Source: Euryarchaeota archaeon UBA242
GTDB lineage: Archaea; Thermoplasmatota; Poseidoniia; Poseidoniales; Poseidoniaceae
Reading direction: 5' to 3'
DNA length: 23,688 nucleotides
Assembly: GCA_002499015.1 (NCBI GenBank)
Contig: DAJY01000081.1
Location: forward strand, 1-23,688
The position numbers and the translations under genes were made by a program. Positions 8,307 through 15,284 of this stretch are shown one piece after another; the first letter of the stretch is position 1, and the number at the start of each line of letters is the position of its first letter. The notes beneath the pieces are model-generated. The model ran no database searches, was not told the DNA's origin, and saw only the letters and a list, made by a program, of their open reading frames with translations.

Positions 8307-8906
8307 ATGACGGTCCATTCAGCGCTAAGGGACCACCCTAGTTGGGGTAAACTGGTCGAATATATTCGCGAACTAGCCTTCCTTGATGGTGGAAGTGATG
8401 ATGCTTTCACGCTTGCCAGTGGTCGAACCTCTAGGTGGTTTTTTGATACAAAGCCGGTGATGATGCACCCAGAATGTTCACATTTACTTGGAGAATTATT
8501 CAATGCTAGAATTGATGAAATCGGTGCTGATTTCGTAGGTGGATTGGAACTGGGTGCCGTACCACTAACTGCAATTGTCATTACCTCCTCTGATGCAGAT
8601 TGTCCAAGACGAGGTTTCATGGTAAGAAAGGAGGCGAAAGGAAGGGGTGGAAGAAAAACCAATAATCCACCTGGGATTGAAGGATCATCGCTCGCTGGAG
8701 GCGGTAAAATCGTTATCCTTGAAGATGTTACAACAACTGGTGGTTCATCGATAAAGGCAGTACAAATGATTCACCAGGCAACTGATTGCGAAGTGGTTGC
8801 AGTCATCAGTATTGTCGATAGAGAGGAAGGCGCAGTGGATGCTTTTGCAGCGGCTGGAATTCATTTTGAAAGCATCATGACACGAAGTGATGTCGCAGGC
8901 CAATAA
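8307..8906 (+). CDS. pyrE: Orotate phosphoribosyltransferase
   Basis: OPRTase joins orotate to PRPP to give orotidine 5'-phosphate in de novo pyrimidine synthesis, and normally works as a cytosolic dimer sharing active sites. In 199 residues, the substrate segment FTLASGRTSRWFFDTKPV (about 34-51) corresponds to the family's phosphate/orotate-binding region. GGLELGAVPL (78-87) is the next conserved block. VILEDVTTTGGSS (136-148) is the PRPP-binding signature with the acidic pair. The flexible catalytic loop is unusual: VRKEAKGRGGRK lacks the His of the common KExKxHG form and is longer than usual. The ATG at 8307 has GAGAGG eight bases upstream, and a TTG directly before it is an alternative. 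It is followed after 40 nt by the methyltransferase gene. Confidence 0.93.
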   Translation: MTVHSALRDHPSWGKLVEYIRELAFLDGGSDDAFTLASGRTSRWFFDTKPVMMHPECSHLLGELFNARIDEIGADFVGGLELGAVPLTAIVITSSDADCPRRGFMVRKEAKGRGGRKTNNPPGIEGSSLAGGGKIVILEDVTTTGGSSIKAVQMIHQATDCEVVAVISIVDREEGAVDAFAAAGIHFESIMTRSDVAGQ

Positions 8907-8933
8907 TTGTATTATTAGTCAATATTTAAACAA

Positions 8934-8940
8934 GGAGAGG
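8934..8940 (+). promoter_or_regulatory. Shine-Dalgarno site that selects a TTG start
   Basis: GGAGAGG followed by ATAAAA and then TTG at 8947. It is among the strongest ribosome-binding-like sequences in the window and sits at near-ideal spacing from a TTG codon. It therefore argues against the upstream in-frame ATG at 8890. Confidence 0.65.
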
Positions 8941-8946
8941 ATAAAA

Positions 8947-10239
8947 TTGTATACAGTTCTTCGACCAGCACAAGTTGAATCCTCAACTTTAACTGAATCT
9001 GCACCAGATACGACCTCTGCTGAAAAAATTGTATTCTATCATGCTGAGCAAGGCAAACCTCTTGCAACACCTTGGCAAATTGCTCTAACTCGCTCCAAGA
9101 TGATTAATGATTCAAGCCTTGGTAAAGGAATTATTGTCGATTGTGCCTGCGGTAGCGGAATTCAATTAGCGGCTCATGCCCTTATTCTTCAAAGAGCCGC
9201 TCTCGGTATAGAATTAGAGCCTCGGCGTGCGCTTGCAAGTGCAGTAAATTTGCAAACTGTAGCACTATCAGCGAGACAGCAAGATAGCCAGAGAATGACT
9301 GAAACGAGGGTTCTTTGCGGTGATGGTAGAGATGGCAAAGCCGCATTAAAAACTCTACAGAATGATTTGAATCTACAACAAATGCCAGAGATTGCATTAT
9401 TGCATTTAGACCCTGCAAGGCCAAGAAATAGCCGTAGCCATGGCCTTGATGAAATGGCACCACGCTTGGATGAAATATTCACTGGATGGGCCCCTTACCT
9501 TTCGCAAGGAAAACGTGGTCCTTCTTTACTGCTTGACCTCTCACCACGCCTTAGCCATCAACAAAGATTGCAAGTTGAGGAGATGGTTGATTCTGTTTGG
9601 CCGCAAATTGATCGGACCTGGATTTGGACTTCGCGCGGTCGCGGGCGAGTGGACAGATTAGCACTTTGGCTCGGCTCCATTTCAATTCCAAACGTCGCTC
9701 GAAGATTTGTCAGAATTCCGCCAAATTTGCAAGAAGAACCGCTGATTATAGATGGCGGCGAACCAATATCAGCGGGTGATGGAGTACCTGTCAAATCAAG
9801 ACGCCCGCCGAGAAAAGGCGAGAGAGTAAGTCTGCTAGATGCAGCATTAGTAGAGAGTGGTTTGGCAGAGGTTTGGCTCAAAAAAGTTACAAAATCTGAG
9901 GCAATACACTGGGGCGTAGTCGAAGGTAGAAGGCCGCAGATTCATCACGATCACCCGCTGCAATTAGAATATAAAAACCACCTTTTGGTACAAGCCACGG
10001 GCAAAATAGTAGCCCTCGCCCACACTAACCTGACATTGGATGATGTCGATGCTTTGGTCAAGATTGCTCTGGAGCATGATATTCGGAAATTGACTGTCCG
10101 AGTTTCACTCGAACCCACGCTCCAACCAAAGGTGCAAGGGGCCATCGACCGGCAGTTGGCCAGCAGGCATGGTAAGAGAACTGCGTTCGTCGTTCAACAA
10201 CCCGGAGATGAGATGCTTTTGCTGTGTATTTTAGAGTGA
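8947..10239 (+). CDS. Class I SAM-dependent methyltransferase with THUMP-like C-terminal domain
   Basis: About 431 residues from the TTG at 8947. The central Rossmann-fold domain shows SAM motif I VDCACGSGI (64-72), an acidic end of strand 2 (GIELEP) and LHLDPARPR (152-160). The last matches the DPxRR-type motif of a methyltransferase family that ends in a THUMP-like domain. The C-terminal 90 residues (about 338-430) fit that module, which suggests an RNA substrate, probably tRNA or rRNA. The exact target is unknown. Start choice: GGAGAGG at 8934-8940 lies exactly 6 nt before TTG 8947, right where family-like sequence (YTVLRPAQ) begins. An in-frame ATG at 8890 would overlap pyrE and add 19 residues without clear family features. 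The gene probably shares a transcript with pyrE. Confidence 0.82.
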   Translation: MYTVLRPAQVESSTLTESAPDTTSAEKIVFYHAEQGKPLATPWQIALTRSKMINDSSLGKGIIVDCACGSGIQLAAHALILQRAALGIELEPRRALASAVNLQTVALSARQQDSQRMTETRVLCGDGRDGKAALKTLQNDLNLQQMPEIALLHLDPARPRNSRSHGLDEMAPRLDEIFTGWAPYLSQGKRGPSLLLDLSPRLSHQQRLQVEEMVDSVWPQIDRTWIWTSRGRGRVDRLALWLGSISIPNVARRFVRIPPNLQEEPLIIDGGEPISAGDGVPVKSRRPPRKGERVSLLDAALVESGLAEVWLKKVTKSEAIHWGVVEGRRPQIHHDHPLQLEYKNHLLVQATGKIVALAHTNLTLDDVDALVKIALEHDIRKLTVRVSLEPTLQPKVQGAIDRQLASRHGKRTAFVVQQPGDEMLLLCILE

Positions 10240-10250
10240 AAGGAGAGGAA

Positions 10251-10270
10251 AAACTCACGGGTTTTTTTTC
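10251..10270 (+). terminator. Terminator after the pyrE-methyltransferase unit
   Basis: Shortly after the methyltransferase stop the sequence reads AAAAACTCACGGG followed by eight T (10262-10269). AAAAAC can pair weakly with GTTTTT, but the main feature is the U8 tract, as expected for archaeal intrinsic termination. Confidence 0.6.
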
Positions 10271-10486
10271 ATAGGTCGGCAACTGCGGCAAGATTTTGAA
10301 TTATACACTGTCCATAGGAAATAAAGTTGAATGAAAGAGACTACAAACTAATCAAATAATTTAGCGCCTAAAAGACGGTGTTTTCAAGGCTCAGTGTCGC
10401 GGATAGTGTATCGCGGTTTTGATATAGGGGTGGTTGGTCGGAGGCTTGCTTAACACTATGTGTTGAGGACATTGAGGTGAACTGGA
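10271..10486. other. Intergenic region and probable leader of the S13-S4-S11-RpoD operon
   Basis: About 216 bp without a convincing reading frame, tRNA or known RNA. It contains two short hairpins (10366-10390 and 10398-10415), a TATA-like TTTTGATATA at 10417-10426, and a GAGGTG Shine-Dalgarno element seven bases before the rpsM ATG. Another AT-rich stretch, CAAATAATTTA at 10353-10363, could be an alternative promoter placing both hairpins near or within the transcript. Confidence 0.6.
10417..10426 (+). promoter_or_regulatory. Candidate TATA box for the ribosomal operon
   Basis: TTTTGATATA, preceded by GC-rich CGCGG that could act as a BRE-like flank. With normal spacing the transcript would start near 10445-10455, leaving a leader of about 35-40 nt that contains the GAGGTG ribosome-binding site. 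No experimental support is available from sequence alone. Confidence 0.35.
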
Positions 10487-10954
10487 ATGGCACGACCAAA
10501 GGATGCAGAACTAGGAGATGATTTTTCCTATATCTTGCGAATGGCAGATACTGACATGGATGGCCTTAGGCCGTTATCAACCGCATTGACATCCGTCAAG
10601 GGCGTTGGAAAGCGTACTGCAGTTCAAATCTGTAAAACCACAGGATTCGATCCAACAAGAGCTGCTGGTTTCCTAACCATAGAAGAACAAGAAACTCTTC
10701 GTTTAGCAATTGAAGGATATGCAATGACCGTCCCTCTCTGGATGCTTAACCGTCAAAGAGACATCGAAACAGGAGATGAACTTCACCTGACTGGCCAAGC
10801 GGTCAAACTTACTCTAAAGGATGACATTAGTCGTCTTCGTACCATGAAGTGCTACCGTGGTGTTCGCCACGCTAGCGGAAACAAAGTTCGTGGACAACGC
10901 GGTCGTTCAAACGGCCGTGGTGGACTAACTCTTGGAGTTAGCCGAAAGAAGTGA
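10487..10954 (+). CDS. rpsM: 30S ribosomal protein uS13
   Basis: uS13 sits in the head of the small subunit and contacts tRNA and the large subunit. This 155-residue form is the longer archaeal/eukaryotic type. It has the N-terminal helix-two-turn-helix segment LTSVKGVGKRTAVQIC (about 34-49), the central SRLRTMKCYRGVRHASG and a basic tail (RGQRGRSNGRGG) that contacts rRNA. It opens the archaeal alpha-type operon, and the order S13-S4-S11-RpoD is as expected. The ATG at 10487 follows GAGGTG with a 7-nt spacer. Only 16 nt separate it from rpsD, which supports co-transcription. Confidence 0.97.
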   Translation: MARPKDAELGDDFSYILRMADTDMDGLRPLSTALTSVKGVGKRTAVQICKTTGFDPTRAAGFLTIEEQETLRLAIEGYAMTVPLWMLNRQRDIETGDELHLTGQAVKLTLKDDISRLRTMKCYRGVRHASGNKVRGQRGRSNGRGGLTLGVSRKK

Positions 10955-10970
10955 TATGGAGGGATAAGTT

Positions 10971-11642
10971 ATGGGAGAGCCAAAATTCGCACGTTCGAAA
11001 TTCGACACACCTTCCCACCCGTGGAAGAAAGCTCGTATTGAAGAAGAACATTCCATCCGTGATAACCACGGACTCAAAACCATGCGTGAAATCTGGAAGG
11101 CTAAGTCTCAACTTCGCCGCCATCGTCGTCAAGCAATGCGCTTAATCGGTACGGTCGACACCACTGAAAAGCACGGCATGAGAGAAATGAATGACCTTTT
11201 GGTTTCCCTACATAATAAGGGACTTGTTGCAACAGGAGCAATTCTGGATGACGTCCTAACCCTTGGAACAGAAGATATTCTGAACCGACGCCTACAAGCT
11301 CAAGTTTACTACAAGGGTCTTGCAAGCACAATGAAGCAAGCACGTCAACTTGTAACCCATGGACAGATTTGTATTGGTGACCAAAAAGTCACAATCCCTT
11401 CTTACCCTGTTTCTCGTGATGAGGAAGAATTAGTTCGCTACCACCCTGGCTCCACACTCAACAACCCGGATCACCAAATCCGTAAGATGATTGAAGGACG
11501 CCGTGAAATGGCAGATTATTCATCTGAAGAAGTTGACCCAGAGGCAACTCAAGAATTTGCTGCCGAAGTCGTTGAAGGGGCAAAAACAGCACCTTCTGCA
11601 AAAGCAGAATCTTCCACAACAACAACTGGCGGTGATGAATGA
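10971..11642 (+). CDS. rpsD: 30S ribosomal protein uS4
   Basis: uS4 is a primary 16S rRNA binder in the small-subunit body. In 223 residues, the basic N-terminus (about 1-60) carries WKAKSQLRRHRRQAMRL. It is followed by an S4 RNA-binding fold, with LNRRLQAQVYYKGLASTMKQ and RQLVTHGQICIGDQKV at about 108-145. The archaeal form lacks the zinc cysteines seen in many bacterial S4 proteins. The last 45 residues are an acidic and Ala/Thr-rich extension (ending AESSTTTTGGDE) that is longer than in many euryarchaea and likely disordered. GGAGGG lies 7 nt before the ATG. Its TGA overlaps the rpsK start. Confidence 0.97.
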   Translation: MGEPKFARSKFDTPSHPWKKARIEEEHSIRDNHGLKTMREIWKAKSQLRRHRRQAMRLIGTVDTTEKHGMREMNDLLVSLHNKGLVATGAILDDVLTLGTEDILNRRLQAQVYYKGLASTMKQARQLVTHGQICIGDQKVTIPSYPVSRDEEELVRYHPGSTLNNPDHQIRKMIEGRREMADYSSEEVDPEATQEFAAEVVEGAKTAPSAKAESSTTTTGGDE

Positions 11643-12025
11643 TGACTCGTAAGGCAATTGTAAATATTTTCAGTTCATACAACAATATTCTAATGACAGC
11701 AACCGATTTAACCGGTGCTGAAACAATTACCACCTGTACTGGTGGTCAAGTTGTCAAGTCTTCCAAGGACAGTGGCGGTCAATTCGCAGCAACTCGTGCT
11801 GCAGAGAAAATGGCTGATGCTTTGAAAGACAAGGAATTCACTCAACTAATCGTAAAGTATCGCGCACCTGGTGGCAATAAAGCCAACACCACAGGACCTG
11901 GTGCTCAAGCAGCAATTCGCGCGTTTACTCGTGCTGGAATGACAGTAGTAAGAATTGAAGATGTCACTCCAATCGCTCACGATGGCACAAAGTCGAAGGG
12001 CGGCCGTCGTGGTCGTCGAGTCTGA
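11639..12025 (+). CDS. rpsK: 30S ribosomal protein uS11
   Basis: uS11 lies on the platform of the small subunit near the E site. About 128 residues with the family core AIVNIFSSYNNILMTATDL, SSKDSGGQFAATRAAEKMA, VKYRAPGGNKANTTGPGAQA and the basic end KSKGGRRGRRV. Two adjacent ATG codons, at 11639 and 11642, both overlap the rpsD TGA. GGTGA at 11631-11635 is better placed for the second one, which would make the protein 127 residues. The stop-start overlap implies translational coupling with rpsD. Confidence 0.97.
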   Translation: MMTRKAIVNIFSSYNNILMTATDLTGAETITTCTGGQVVKSSKDSGGQFAATRAAEKMADALKDKEFTQLIVKYRAPGGNKANTTGPGAQAAIRAFTRAGMTVVRIEDVTPIAHDGTKSKGGRRGRRV

Positions 12026-12043
12026 TTCAAGAGGTGTACAAAG

Positions 12044-12979
12044 ATGAAAGCAGAAATCGTAAACGGCTGGCCACAAGGCAACTCTATCCGCATTCTATTA
12101 ACAGAAACATCAACTGCACAGGTCAATTCGATTCGCCGTGCATTGATTGCAGATGTTCCTAAGTTAGCAATTACTCGTGTTGATTTCGCACAAGGAATCA
12201 ACCAAGATAATGCAACTGGTGATGTTTATGAATCTGTTAACACTCTTCCAGATGAAGTAATTGCGCACAGACTTGCAATGATACCTATCCCAACACACCC
12301 TGAAGAAGGAATTGTGTTCCCTAGAGATTGTGTAAATTGTAAGGACATGATAGAGAAGGACAAAGGATGTCCTAGTTGCCAGATTTTATATTCTTTGAAA
12401 ATCCAAGGTTACCCTAAGGATTCTGATGATGAATTAAAGTATGTTTATGCAAGTGATCTAAGTGTTATTTCAGACCCAATGTTTGGACTTAAGGAGGAAC
12501 ATCAACGTATTCCAATTACCTTACTTTCCAAGGGCCAATATCTACAATTTTACGCATTCGCAACTCTCGGTCGCGGACGTGACCACGCAAAGTGGTCACC
12601 TGTAGCAGCAGTTGCTTTCCGCCCACAGATGAAAGCAATTTTGAACAACCCGAAGAATGCAAAAGTATTGTTTGACCTAGATTTGAAAACCACAGATGGA
12701 AGACCAATCGATGCTAAGTTGTTTGGAACGGACAAGGTTATTTCAGATATTAACCTTGTATTTGATTTGGAGAAAGCAATTCATCAAGTTGGAGCTGGAA
12801 CTGGACGTGATGCTGCCTTTGATGATGCAATTACCTTTGAAAAGATTGAGAACGCATTCGTGTTTACCTTTGAGACCGATGGAGCATTGACTCCGGTTCA
12901 AGCATTCAATGGAGCGATGCAGGAATTGAAGAAACGCTTTGAGAATCTATCAAACGATATTGAAAAAGCAATCGCTTAA
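12044..12979 (+). CDS. rpoD: DNA-directed RNA polymerase subunit D (Rpo3)
   Basis: Rpo3 forms the alpha-like assembly platform of archaeal RNA polymerase with subunits L, N and P. In 311 residues, the dimerisation module has the conserved alpha-motif STAQVNSIRRALIADVPKLA (23-42). EVIAHRLAMIPI (71-82) is the usual segment before the insert domain, and the C-terminal domain ends in ALTPVQAFNGAMQELKKRF. Four cysteines at C96, C99, C109 and C112 lie right after the RLAMIPI segment, where eukaryotic Rpb3 binds zinc. I see no further Cys-rich ferredoxin-like insert of the kind that binds Fe-S in some other archaeal subunits. GAGGTG lies 7 nt before the ATG. It is the last gene of the S13 operon. 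Confidence 0.96.
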   Translation: MKAEIVNGWPQGNSIRILLTETSTAQVNSIRRALIADVPKLAITRVDFAQGINQDNATGDVYESVNTLPDEVIAHRLAMIPIPTHPEEGIVFPRDCVNCKDMIEKDKGCPSCQILYSLKIQGYPKDSDDELKYVYASDLSVISDPMFGLKEEHQRIPITLLSKGQYLQFYAFATLGRGRDHAKWSPVAAVAFRPQMKAILNNPKNAKVLFDLDLKTTDGRPIDAKLFGTDKVISDINLVFDLEKAIHQVGAGTGRDAAFDDAITFEKIENAFVFTFETDGALTPVQAFNGAMQELKKRFENLSNDIEKAIA

Positions 12980-13072
12980 TCATAATATCCAACGAGAACT
13001 ATACCACGCATCGACATTGATGCGAGTATTCATCAACATAGTTTAGTCTGCTATATCTGTTGGGGCTGTAAT
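12980..13072. other. Short spacer between rpoD and pantoate kinase with an inverted repeat
   Basis: 93 bp. It contains a perfect 6-bp inverted repeat, CGCATC-GACATT-GATGCG at 13007-13024, not followed by a T-run. Further on are AT-rich stretches (GTTTAG, CTATATC) that could be a promoter for the kinase, and GGGG seven bases before its ATG. L18e, L13 and S9 genes, which usually follow RpoD in euryarchaea, are absent here. Confidence 0.5.
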
Positions 13073-14092
13073 ATGGTTAGCAAGAGGTGCGGAGGTCATA
13101 TCACTCTCTTATTCTCTATTTGCAAAGATAGTAAACTACCCCGTAACCAAGGCAGCCGTGGTGCCGGATTCAATGTCACAGATGGGGTTGAAGCCACAGT
13201 TCGCCACCTGTGGACAAATAAGCCAGCCTCTGCCATTCGATACTCTGCAGGCTCTACCTTGGATGAAAAGATAGGCAACATCAAACAAGGTGATCTCAGA
13301 ATCAACGTTACTTCAATGGATGGGACAGAACTACAAAATGGAACTGCAATCTATCTTGAATTAATTGAAGAGTTAAGGTATGCACGATTATTGAACAGAG
13401 CTGATGCATATGAAATAAACGTACAATTGGAGTTGCCGACTAGCCAAGGATTTGGTATGTCAGCAGCTGGACTTGTCGCAGTTGCTTTAGCCTTTCACCA
13501 ATTAACTGAAAAAGGAAACATTGAGCAATATTACCGCTTAGCCCACCGAATTGAACGAATTCATAGTGGAGGGCTAGGGGATGTTTTGGGGATTTATGCA
13601 GGGGGAGTAGAATTGCGATTAACCGCTGGCGCCCCTGCATCTCCTGGCAGGGCAGTGGGTTTTCCTTGTAATCAAAAAATACTTTTAGCATGGATTCCAC
13701 AGGAATCTCGCCATACTAGTGAATATATTGATGACCCGATATGGCAACAAACAATTACATCGGCTGGTGAAGAAGCTGTAAATCTCTTACAGCAAGGTGA
13801 TTGGAATCATGATAAGTGGCCACAATTATTACAATGTTCGGAAGAGTTCTCCACTGCATCAGGAATGTTGGATGAACCGGTTAGAAATACATTTTTAAAT
13901 AATATACAACAAGAAATTACTCGTTTAGGATTCGATGCATTCATGTCAACAAGATTGTGCATGCTTGGTGTTTCGTTGTGTGTATTGCCAAAGGAATTAT
14001 CAAAACCTCTCGCGATTGAACAATTAGAACAATTATCTCAACAATTGAGAGAAAGAGGCATGGGTGTTAAAATCACCAGCATTGATAGTTAA
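13073..14092 (+). CDS. Pantoate kinase (GHMP superfamily)
   Basis: Pantoate kinase phosphorylates pantoate to 4-phosphopantoate, the first half of the archaeal PoK/PPS route to coenzyme A that replaces the bacterial PanC/PanK order. In 339 residues, the N-terminal GGHITLLFSI (7-16) is followed by GSRGAGF (27-33), both characteristic of the family. LPTSQGFGMSAAGLVAVALA (121-140) is the ATP-binding GHMP loop, and HRIERIHSGGLGDVLG (158-173) holds the catalytic Asp region. AGAPASPGRAVGF (185-197) is also family-typical. The partner phosphopantothenate synthetase is not in the window. Its TAA overlaps the TAA of the converging nuclease gene on the four bases TTAA at 14089-14092. Confidence 0.9.
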   Translation: MVSKRCGGHITLLFSICKDSKLPRNQGSRGAGFNVTDGVEATVRHLWTNKPASAIRYSAGSTLDEKIGNIKQGDLRINVTSMDGTELQNGTAIYLELIEELRYARLLNRADAYEINVQLELPTSQGFGMSAAGLVAVALAFHQLTEKGNIEQYYRLAHRIERIHSGGLGDVLGIYAGGVELRLTAGAPASPGRAVGFPCNQKILLAWIPQESRHTSEYIDDPIWQQTITSAGEEAVNLLQQGDWNHDKWPQLLQCSEEFSTASGMLDEPVRNTFLNNIQQEITRLGFDAFMSTRLCMLGVSLCVLPKELSKPLAIEQLEQLSQQLRERGMGVKITSIDS

Positions 14093-15195
14093 TCATATCC
14101 TTCTGGTGATAGATCAGAAAGGTCTAATGGACTTGCATCAAGTAGTGTGCAACCCGGCATGCAAAGATTTTCACTAAATCCGTGCCGATAGACAACTGCT
14201 CCACTACCCCACTCCTTGATGTATCGAGACATTTGTGATGCCATCTTTTTACGCTGGAATTTTACATCTGCACCATAGAAATGTTTGGCATCTATCCAAG
14301 CGACTGGATTGCCGTTGATTTCAACATGGTCGAGGAATAGAATATCTGGAGTAGCTACAGGTCTGCCGTGTTGGGCTGATTGTTCGCGAACCATTTCTGG
14401 TTGACGTCGAAGTTTTACACCCTGTTGTTCAAACCAATCCGAGAGAATATCTTCGAACTTGTCTGCTTTGACTTGAACTTCGGATTGGTCCACATTTGAG
14501 ACTCTATCCGCCGCTTCAGCCTCTTCGAATTCCTTTCTTTCGCGCTCTGGTAATTTACTTGGTGAGCGTAAACTTTCCTTGATTTTAGATTTGGACCATC
14601 TTAATTCTGCTAATACAATTCTAAAAATATTCATCGGAGGGAAATCAAAGCGTTTTGAAAGATCTACAACACTAATTCCTTCTTTGTATAGACTCGCTAG
14701 TGCCTTGCTGCGCGATTGTAATCTTCCGTGCCCATAAACAGTTTTTTGCTGCAATAAAGCAGAACGAAGTGATAACGCTTGATCCAGACTCATGCCGTGA
14801 TGCTTAACAATTTGAGCAATTTCTTCCACTCTTTCATCATCCAACCAACCGAATTCTCCCATGCGAATGACCTCACCAGCCATTGCCGCCTCTGCCTTTA
14901 GGGCAACGGGTAACACTTTCCAATCGAATGAGAAATTGTTTGGTTCCTCCATATCTTCTGGGAATGCGAGAGGTTTGGGGCTGGTTGTGAAACGATTATT
15001 CGCTTGTGAATTCATTTGTTTTATTTCAGCAACGTTTTTGTTCATTATGACGCTTTTTAGAGTAGTACCATAGCGTTTCGATGAAGCACTGCTACTGCGA
15101 TTGGAATTATTATTTCTCTTTGGATTTGAGTTTGACTTAGCCGAATCTCTACCGAGGTCTTCGCTCATATCTGTGGCTTTGCGGCCACACTCCAT
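14089..15195 (-). CDS. CDIN1 (C15orf41)-like TPD-motif protein, PD-(D/E)xK-type nuclease fold
   Basis: 368 residues. The first 90 or so are Ser/Asn-rich and probably disordered. Residues 95-215 are helical with a helix-turn-helix-like unit, ALASLYKEGISVVDLSKRF then FPPMNIFRIVL. The C-terminal domain carries ATPDILF (281-287, the TPD motif) and AWIDAKHFYGAD (299-310), then MSRYIKEWGSGAVVYRHGF (322-340) and an LLDAS end. This order (TPD, W-I-acid-x-K, Gly-x-Gly-Val-Val-Tyr) matches eukaryotic CDIN1 and its archaeal relatives, a family related to Holliday-junction resolvases. D284, D302 and K304 are the expected metal and catalytic residues. The cellular role in archaea is unknown, and DNA repair or replication-intermediate cleavage is an inference. 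GGGGAG lies 5 nt before the ATG. Confidence 0.8.
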   Translation of the reverse strand: MECGRKATDMSEDLGRDSAKSNSNPKRNNNSNRSSSASSKRYGTTLKSVIMNKNVAEIKQMNSQANNRFTTSPKPLAFPEDMEEPNNFSFDWKVLPVALKAEAAMAGEVIRMGEFGWLDDERVEEIAQIVKHHGMSLDQALSLRSALLQQKTVYGHGRLQSRSKALASLYKEGISVVDLSKRFDFPPMNIFRIVLAELRWSKSKIKESLRSPSKLPERERKEFEEAEAADRVSNVDQSEVQVKADKFEDILSDWFEQQGVKLRRQPEMVREQSAQHGRPVATPDILFLDHVEINGNPVAWIDAKHFYGADVKFQRKKMASQMSRYIKEWGSGAVVYRHGFSENLCMPGCTLLDASPLDLSDLSPEGYD

Positions 15196-15284
15196 GAAGA
15201 CTCCCCATTATTACCACTAAAAGGAACAAAAAAGTCAAATCAAAGACAAGACGGTTTGATAAGTTCGTTGTCCTTGCAACAAAT
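15196..15284. other. Divergent promoter region between the CDIN1-like gene and the surface-protein gene
   Basis: 89 bp between start codons. For the + strand gene, TTTGATAA at 15255-15262 is centred about 27 bp before the ATG, as expected for a leaderless archaeal transcript, and no Shine-Dalgarno sequence is visible. For the - strand gene, GGGGAG precedes the ATG by 5 nt, so that transcript should have a leader. T-rich sequence further upstream may be its promoter. Confidence 0.5.

Noticed and set aside
10271..10486. Possible tRNA or small RNA gene before rpsM
   Set aside because: No cloverleaf, no T-arm consensus GTTCRAAYC and no CCA-adjacent acceptor pairing was found. Only short hairpins are present.
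13007..13024. Perfect inverted repeat CGCATC/GATGCG after rpoD as an intrinsic terminator
   Set aside because: No T-run follows and the stem is only 6 bp. It is noted in the spacer entry but not called as a terminator.
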